A stretch of 8,594 nt of DNA from assembly GCA_046086225.1 (NCBI GenBank), contig JBJSXF010000116.1, forward strand, positions 1 through 8,594, read 5' to 3'. The position numbers and the translations under genes are program-made. Below the pieces are notes generated by a model that saw nothing but the letters and a program-made list of their open reading frames with translations, made no database searches and was not told the origin of the DNA. Origin of the DNA: JBJSXF01 sp046086225. GTDB taxonomy: Bacteria; Actinomycetota; Acidimicrobiia; IMCC26256; PALSA-610. Each line of letters starts with the position of its first letter. The first letter of the stretch is position 1. Below, piece by piece: positions 6,189 through 8,594 of the stretch.

Positions 6189-7294
6189 CGGTCCTCGAAG
6201 TCGATGGTGACCGTCGCCGCATCCGAGTCGGTCGCAGACACGCGGATCCGACAGACGGGAGCGAAGGAGCCGGACACACTGCAAGTACTCGAATCCGTGA
6301 CGTTGTTTCCGCTGCGGGCAAAGTTCACTTGGACCGTGGCTCGATTGCCGTTCGCTTCGATTCCGGGGCTTCCGAGCCAGTTGAAGACCATGTCGAACCG
6401 GACCGCACCCGAGACGCGTGTGATGTACCCGTATTCGCCACGCCCCCCGGACTCCGGGCGACCACCGACTCTCGGCGCGAGCACGAGCGACCCGTTGACT
6501 TGACCGAATTCATCCACGGTCTGGGGCAATCTGGCGCCCCGGTCCTCCACCGCAGTCGTGGTGTTGTTCTGCTGCACGAAGCCGAGTCGCTGATCCCGGA
6601 CGAGATTCGACACTTGCACCCGAACCACGTAGTTCCTCGCCTCGACATCACATCGGCCGTTCTGGGTGCGGGTGATGTTGCGACGCTGAGTCAGCACGAT
6701 CCAGTCGTTGCCGGCAGTTTCGCATTGATTCGCGGTGCCCGAGGGTCTCGTGCGCTGGAGTGCCGTGAACTCCCGGTTCCCCCCCCGAAGCAGAATCGCT
6801 TCTTCGAGCAGTCTGGGCTCTACGGCAGCACCGAAGGTCCACCAGGTGGTGACCCGACAGGCCGACCATGCCGTCCGACAACTCGCGCCGCCCCACACCG
6901 TGGGGGACGGCGCCCGGGGGTCGAGAAGCGGTTCGGTCACACCCTCCCGCCACCTGCTGCTTCCGCCGACGGTATACGCATCGCGTCTCACTGCCCGCAG
7001 CACGAGACCCCCGGTGTAGGTCGGCGGACCCGGCCGCACCCACCCCCGCGTCAGATTGAGGACGATGACGCATCCGCTCGTCGCAATGCGGTCGGATTGG
7101 CCACAACTCGCAAAGTCGGCCGGGAATTGCGGCGCTCGTTCGGGGGCGGCACCATCGGATCGGGCCATCCGGCGCTGCGGAGCCTCCCCCGACCCATCGG
7201 CCGCCGGGCCCGACGAGTCACCGCAGGCCGCTGTGAGCAGGCCGAGCGCCAGCGCAACGACCACCCATCGAACGACACGAGACTTCTTGGTCAT
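6185..7294 (-). CDS. Cysteine-rich lipoprotein, partner of the RHS protein
   Basis: Predicted 369-residue lipoprotein of unknown function. The N-terminus is a lipoprotein signal: basic MTKKSRVVR, a hydrophobic run (WVVVALALGLL), then TAAC with the lipidated cysteine at 24, followed by a flexible Gly/Ser/Pro-rich linker to about residue 58. It should therefore sit on the outer face of the cytoplasmic membrane. The mature part contains eight more cysteines (64, 75, 139, 146, 191, 215, 338, 348), an even number that fits up to four disulfides. The C-terminal half (about 215-369) looks beta-rich, with alternating hydrophobic residues. I recognise no named domain. The ATG at 7294 has a good ribosome-binding site (GGAGGG, 7304-7309). 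It is first in a two-gene operon with the overlapping RHS gene, so a chaperone, anchor, receptor or immunity role toward the RHS protein is possible but unproven. Confidence 0.85.
   Translation of the reverse strand: MTKKSRVVRWVVVALALGLLTAACGDSSGPAADGSGEAPQRRMARSDGAAPERAPQFPADFASCGQSDRIATSGCVIVLNLTRGWVRPGPPTYTGGLVLRAVRRDAYTVGGSSRWREGVTEPLLDPRAPSPTVWGGASCRTAWSACRVTTWWTFGAAVEPRLLEEAILLRGGNREFTALQRTRPSGTANQCETAGNDWIVLTQRRNITRTQNGRCDVEARNYVVRVQVSNLVRDQRLGFVQQNNTTTAVEDRGARLPQTVDEFGQVNGSLVLAPRVGGRPESGGRGEYGYITRVSGAVRFDMVFNWLGSPGIEANGNRATVQVNFARSGNNVTDSSTCSVSGSFAPVCRIRVSATDSDAATVTIDFEDR
6779..6786 (-). other. Eight-base C tract inside the lipoprotein gene
   Basis: Eight consecutive C on the plus strand (G8 in the coding strand) encode the end of Arg170 plus Gly171-Gly172. 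It is the longest homopolymer noticed in the window. Slippage here would truncate the lipoprotein and, through the GTGA coupling, reduce RHS translation. Length alone is only suggestive. Confidence 0.7.
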
Positions 7295-7303
7295 GGCGGC
7301 TAG

Positions 7304-7309
7304 CCCTCC
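7304..7309 (-). promoter_or_regulatory. Ribosome-binding site of the lipoprotein gene
   Basis: GGAGGG on the minus strand lies nine bases before the ATG at 7294. The match and spacing support that start for the lipoprotein and hence for the whole operon. Confidence 0.75.
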
Positions 7310-7332
7310 GGCGGCGTTTACGGACGAAATAC

Positions 7333-7363
7333 CTGTACGACGTAAGGACCTTACAGTGTACAG
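7333..7363. promoter_or_regulatory. 31-bp dyad, likely TetR-family operator
   Basis: The dyad is CTGTAC-GAC-GTAAGG, a central A, then CCTTAC-AGT-GTACAG: 12 of 15 positions per arm match, and only the three-base spacers differ. The inner 13 bases are a perfect GTAAGG-A-CCTTAC palindrome, and TACAGTGTA (7353-7361) is a further nested palindrome of the kind TetR-type repressors often bind. It lies 39 bp upstream of the lipoprotein ATG and about 167 bp upstream of the TetR start, in the only AT-rich patch of the gap, where promoter elements are expected. Binding by the adjacent TetR protein is an inference from position and symmetry. Confidence 0.7.
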
Positions 7364-7530
7364 TCGCCCCGGGCAGCGCGATCCGAGGCCCGAACTGCGC
7401 TGACGAGGATGCGACCGGCGATGTCGATACCGAGCCCACCTCGCCCCGATGGCACCCCGACGGGAGCCGCCGATGACGCCGTTCGCATCGTGTGCGGATC
7501 CACCGATTCGGGCTGGGAAACTGCAATCCG

Positions 7531-8202
7531 ATGAGCGTCAAACTCGACCGAAGCCAGATCGTGACGGCCGCGCTGCACATCATCGACCGGGAGGGCCTCG
7601 ATCGCTTGACGATGCGCCGGCTGGGCTCCCGACTCGGCTGCACCGCGATGGCCGTCTACTCCCACTATCCCAATCGGGACGCAGTCCTCCATGCCGCCGC
7701 CGAGGAGGTCTGGCGTGAGGCGCTCGTCGATGTCGACCTGTCGTCGAGCGATCCCGTCGAAGTGGCCGTCGCCGCCGCGGTGTCGATCCGACGGGCGTTC
7801 CGCCGCCATGGCGACATCGCGCTCGTGGGAATCCCCCGCACCGAACCGGGCGTGGCGGGATCCACGCAACAGAACATCTCACGCGCAATGGGGAGGATGT
7901 TCGCCGTCGACCAAGATTGGGCCGACCAGATCTCCTACTCGCTCATGACGTTCACGGTCGGCGCCGCGATGCTCGAAGCCCAACGAAGACGCGGCGCGCT
8001 CCACCAACGAGGTTCGGCAGCAGTTCTCGAGAAACTCCCGGCCGTAGAGCATCTCGTCAGCGACCCGACGGAACCGTCCGATCCCGCGGCCGACACACCG
8101 CTCCTCGGTGACGATCTCGCCGACGGTCGCTTCGCTTCCGCACTACGGACATTGCTCAGCGGAATTCTGGAATCCGCGAGGAGCGTTCCGCCGCACCCGT
8201 GA
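7531..8202 (+). CDS. TetR/AcrR-family transcriptional regulator
   Basis: Predicted 223-residue DNA-binding repressor. The N-terminal TetR domain covers about residues 7-60: helix 1 (RSQIVTAALHIIDREG), then the helix-turn-helix LTMRRLGSRLGC with the recognition helix TAMAVYSHYPNRDAV (38-52), a very typical TetR pattern. The C-terminal ligand/dimer domain (about 70-223) ends in FASALRTLLSGILESA, reminiscent of the TetR_C_1 type (classical TetR-like C-terminal domain). The ATG at 7531 is preferred because the family's homology normally begins a few residues before the LDRSQ segment; a GTG at 7492 would add 13 residues and lacks a ribosome-binding site. The ATG itself has only a weak GGCTGGGA-like stretch upstream. 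It is divergent from the lipoprotein-RHS operon and has the 31-bp dyad in front, so autoregulation plus control of that operon is the simplest model. The downstream SDR is another possible target. The ligand is unknown. Confidence 0.93.
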   Translation: MSVKLDRSQIVTAALHIIDREGLDRLTMRRLGSRLGCTAMAVYSHYPNRDAVLHAAAEEVWREALVDVDLSSSDPVEVAVAAAVSIRRAFRRHGDIALVGIPRTEPGVAGSTQQNISRAMGRMFAVDQDWADQISYSLMTFTVGAAMLEAQRRRGALHQRGSAAVLEKLPAVEHLVSDPTEPSDPAADTPLLGDDLADGRFASALRTLLSGILESARSVPPHP

Positions 8203-8231
8203 TCCACGCAGTGAGCATCGGGGACGCTGGT

Positions 8232-8342
8232 TGTGGAACCTCCCCCGGTTCTCGCGTGGAACCGCCCCGACCGCGATCTCGCGGCCCGCTACCACTGCAG
8301 GCCGCGAGGAAGTGCGAGCACCCCACCAAGGCGGGTTCGCAC
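8232..8342 (+). repeat. 111-bp structured repeat, copy 2
   Basis: Same-orientation partner of 84-194, ungapped, 92 of 111 bases identical. The 5' part carries a direct duplication, GTGGAACCTCCCC at 8233 and GTGGAACCGCCCC at 8256, 23 bp apart. The middle forms a perfect 9-bp stem (8278-8286 with 8300-8308), and the 3' end a 10-bp stem (8312-8321 with 8333-8342; eight Watson-Crick pairs, one G-T, one mismatch). This copy looks more intact than copy 1, whose middle stem keeps only about five of nine pairs. It ends 21 bases before the SDR start codon, so it would be in or just upstream of that gene's leader. Confidence 0.85.
8278..8308 (+). other. Perfect 9-bp hairpin inside repeat copy 2
   Basis: CTCGCGGCC at 8278-8286 pairs exactly with GGCCGCGAG at 8300-8308 across a 13-base loop. 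Together with the hairpin at 8312-8342, which starts only three bases later, it makes a tandem two-stem structure. No T-run follows, so termination is unlikely by the standard mechanism. Confidence 0.8.
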
Positions 8343-8363
8343 CGTCAACTACCGTCGCCGCTC

Positions 8364-8594
8364 ATGGGTTCAATGGACGGGCGAACCGCGATCGTGACCG
8401 GTGCCGCCTCCGGCCTCGGTCTCGGCATTGCGCGGTCTTTGGTGCAGCGGGGCGCACGCGTCGCGCTGATCGACATCGATGAGGCGGCAGTGCGAGCAGC
8501 GGCCGCTTCGATCGGCGATCGAGCCGTGGCCTTCACTGCCGATGTCGCCGACCGGGCATCGGTCGACCGGGCGGTCACGGCGGCGGCCGAGCAG
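8364..8594 (+). CDS. SDR-family NAD(P)-dependent dehydrogenase, 5' part
   Basis: The first 77 codons of a short-chain dehydrogenase/reductase that runs off the right edge. The cofactor motif TGAASGLG (TGxxxGxG, residues 12-19) follows the first beta strand, TAIVTG. The second strand ends in VALIDID with Asp37, which in classical SDRs favours NAD(H) over NADP(H). FTADVADRASVDRAV (about 56-70) is the usual DV segment contacting the adenine ring. The catalytic Ser-Tyr-Lys lies beyond the window, so the substrate cannot be guessed. The start is ATG at 8364, with a second ATG at 8373 as an alternative; neither has a clear ribosome-binding site. It lies 161 bp after the TetR gene on the same strand, with repeat copy 2 between them. 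Confidence 0.9.
   Translation, partial: MGSMDGRTAIVTGAASGLGLGIARSLVQRGARVALIDIDEAAVRAAAASIGDRAVAFTADVADRASVDRAVTAAAEQ

Larger units (their letters stand above)
7295..7530. other. Divergent intergenic region, lipoprotein operon / TetR gene
   Basis: This 236-bp gap separates two divergent genes and must hold both promoters. Its left third (about 7318-7364) is clearly richer in A+T than its surroundings and contains the 31-bp dyad. TACAGT words at 7353-7358 and 7359-7364 resemble -10 boxes for the plus strand, without a convincing -35. No second structured element or small gene stands out between 7365 and 7530. A short plus-strand frame through 7293-7403 is chance, as it runs through the dyad. 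Confidence 0.6.
8203..8363. other. Gap between TetR and SDR genes, filled by the repeat
   Basis: Of these 161 bp, 111 belong to repeat copy 2. The 28 bases before it show no promoter or terminator I can recognise. The 21 bases after it, before the SDR ATG, contain TACCGT at 8350-8355, which fits a -10 hexamer that would place the transcript start next to the ATG (near-leaderless mRNA). No ribosome-binding site is visible, in line with that idea. The -35 region of such a promoter would fall inside the 3' hairpin of the repeat. Confidence 0.4.

Noticed and set aside
6189..6284. A 32-residue N-terminal extension of the RHS protein
   Set aside because: It would overlap the lipoprotein gene by about 100 bases and place the signal peptide internally; the GTG at 6188 overlaps the stop as GTGA and is followed directly by the signal peptide.
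84..8342. The two repeat copies as ends of a composite transposon
   Set aside because: No transposase or integrase lies between them, they are only 83% identical, and no target-site duplication is evident at their borders.
8108..8482. A 124-codon plus-strand frame across repeat copy 2, similar to a frame in copy 1
   Set aside because: The similarity comes from the repeat itself; differences between copies fall at codon positions 9/4/6, with no third-position excess, and the frame overlaps both the TetR and SDR genes out of frame.

Overview
This window is GC-rich DNA (roughly two thirds G+C by eye) with GTG starts, a TetR-type regulator, a lipoprotein/RHS gene pair and an SDR gene. That suits a high-GC actinobacterium, and the overall style suggests a Rhodococcus/Nocardia-like member of the Mycobacteriales. 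The genus is an inference; there is no rRNA or other marker to confirm it.

Layout, left to right. Positions 1-266 have no convincing gene but hold the first copy of a 111-bp structured repeat (84-194) followed by extra hairpin half-sites. On the minus strand, 267-1310 encodes a renalase-like FAD-dependent oxidoreductase. A 144-bp gap with a strong GC-rich hairpin (1379-1408) follows. The minus-strand operon of a secreted lipoprotein (6185-7294) and a 1577-residue secreted RHS/YD-repeat protein (1455-6188) occupies most of the window. The two genes overlap by four bases (GTGA), so they are very probably translationally coupled. A 236-bp divergent intergenic region with a 31-bp dyad (7333-7363) separates this operon from a plus-strand TetR-family regulator (7531-8202). 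A second copy of the 111-bp repeat (8232-8342) then sits just ahead of the start of an SDR dehydrogenase gene (8364 to the right edge, truncated by the window).

How the parts may work together. The TetR regulator lies divergent to the lipoprotein-RHS operon, with one strong dyad between them. The simplest model is that it represses the operon, itself, or both. The lipoprotein would be anchored outside the membrane, with eight further cysteines that could form disulfides. The RHS protein has a signal peptide, YD repeats, a PA14-like insert and the paired aspartates of the RHS core. It ends in a 227-residue tail with hydrophobic helices but no toxin motif I recognise, and no immunity-type gene follows it. 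The pair therefore looks like a surface or secreted machine of unknown purpose. The oxidoreductase and SDR show no clear link to it.

The most unusual items are the two copies of the structured 111-bp repeat that bracket the block, the coupled lipoprotein-RHS pair with its orphan C-terminal tail, and the TetR-side dyad.
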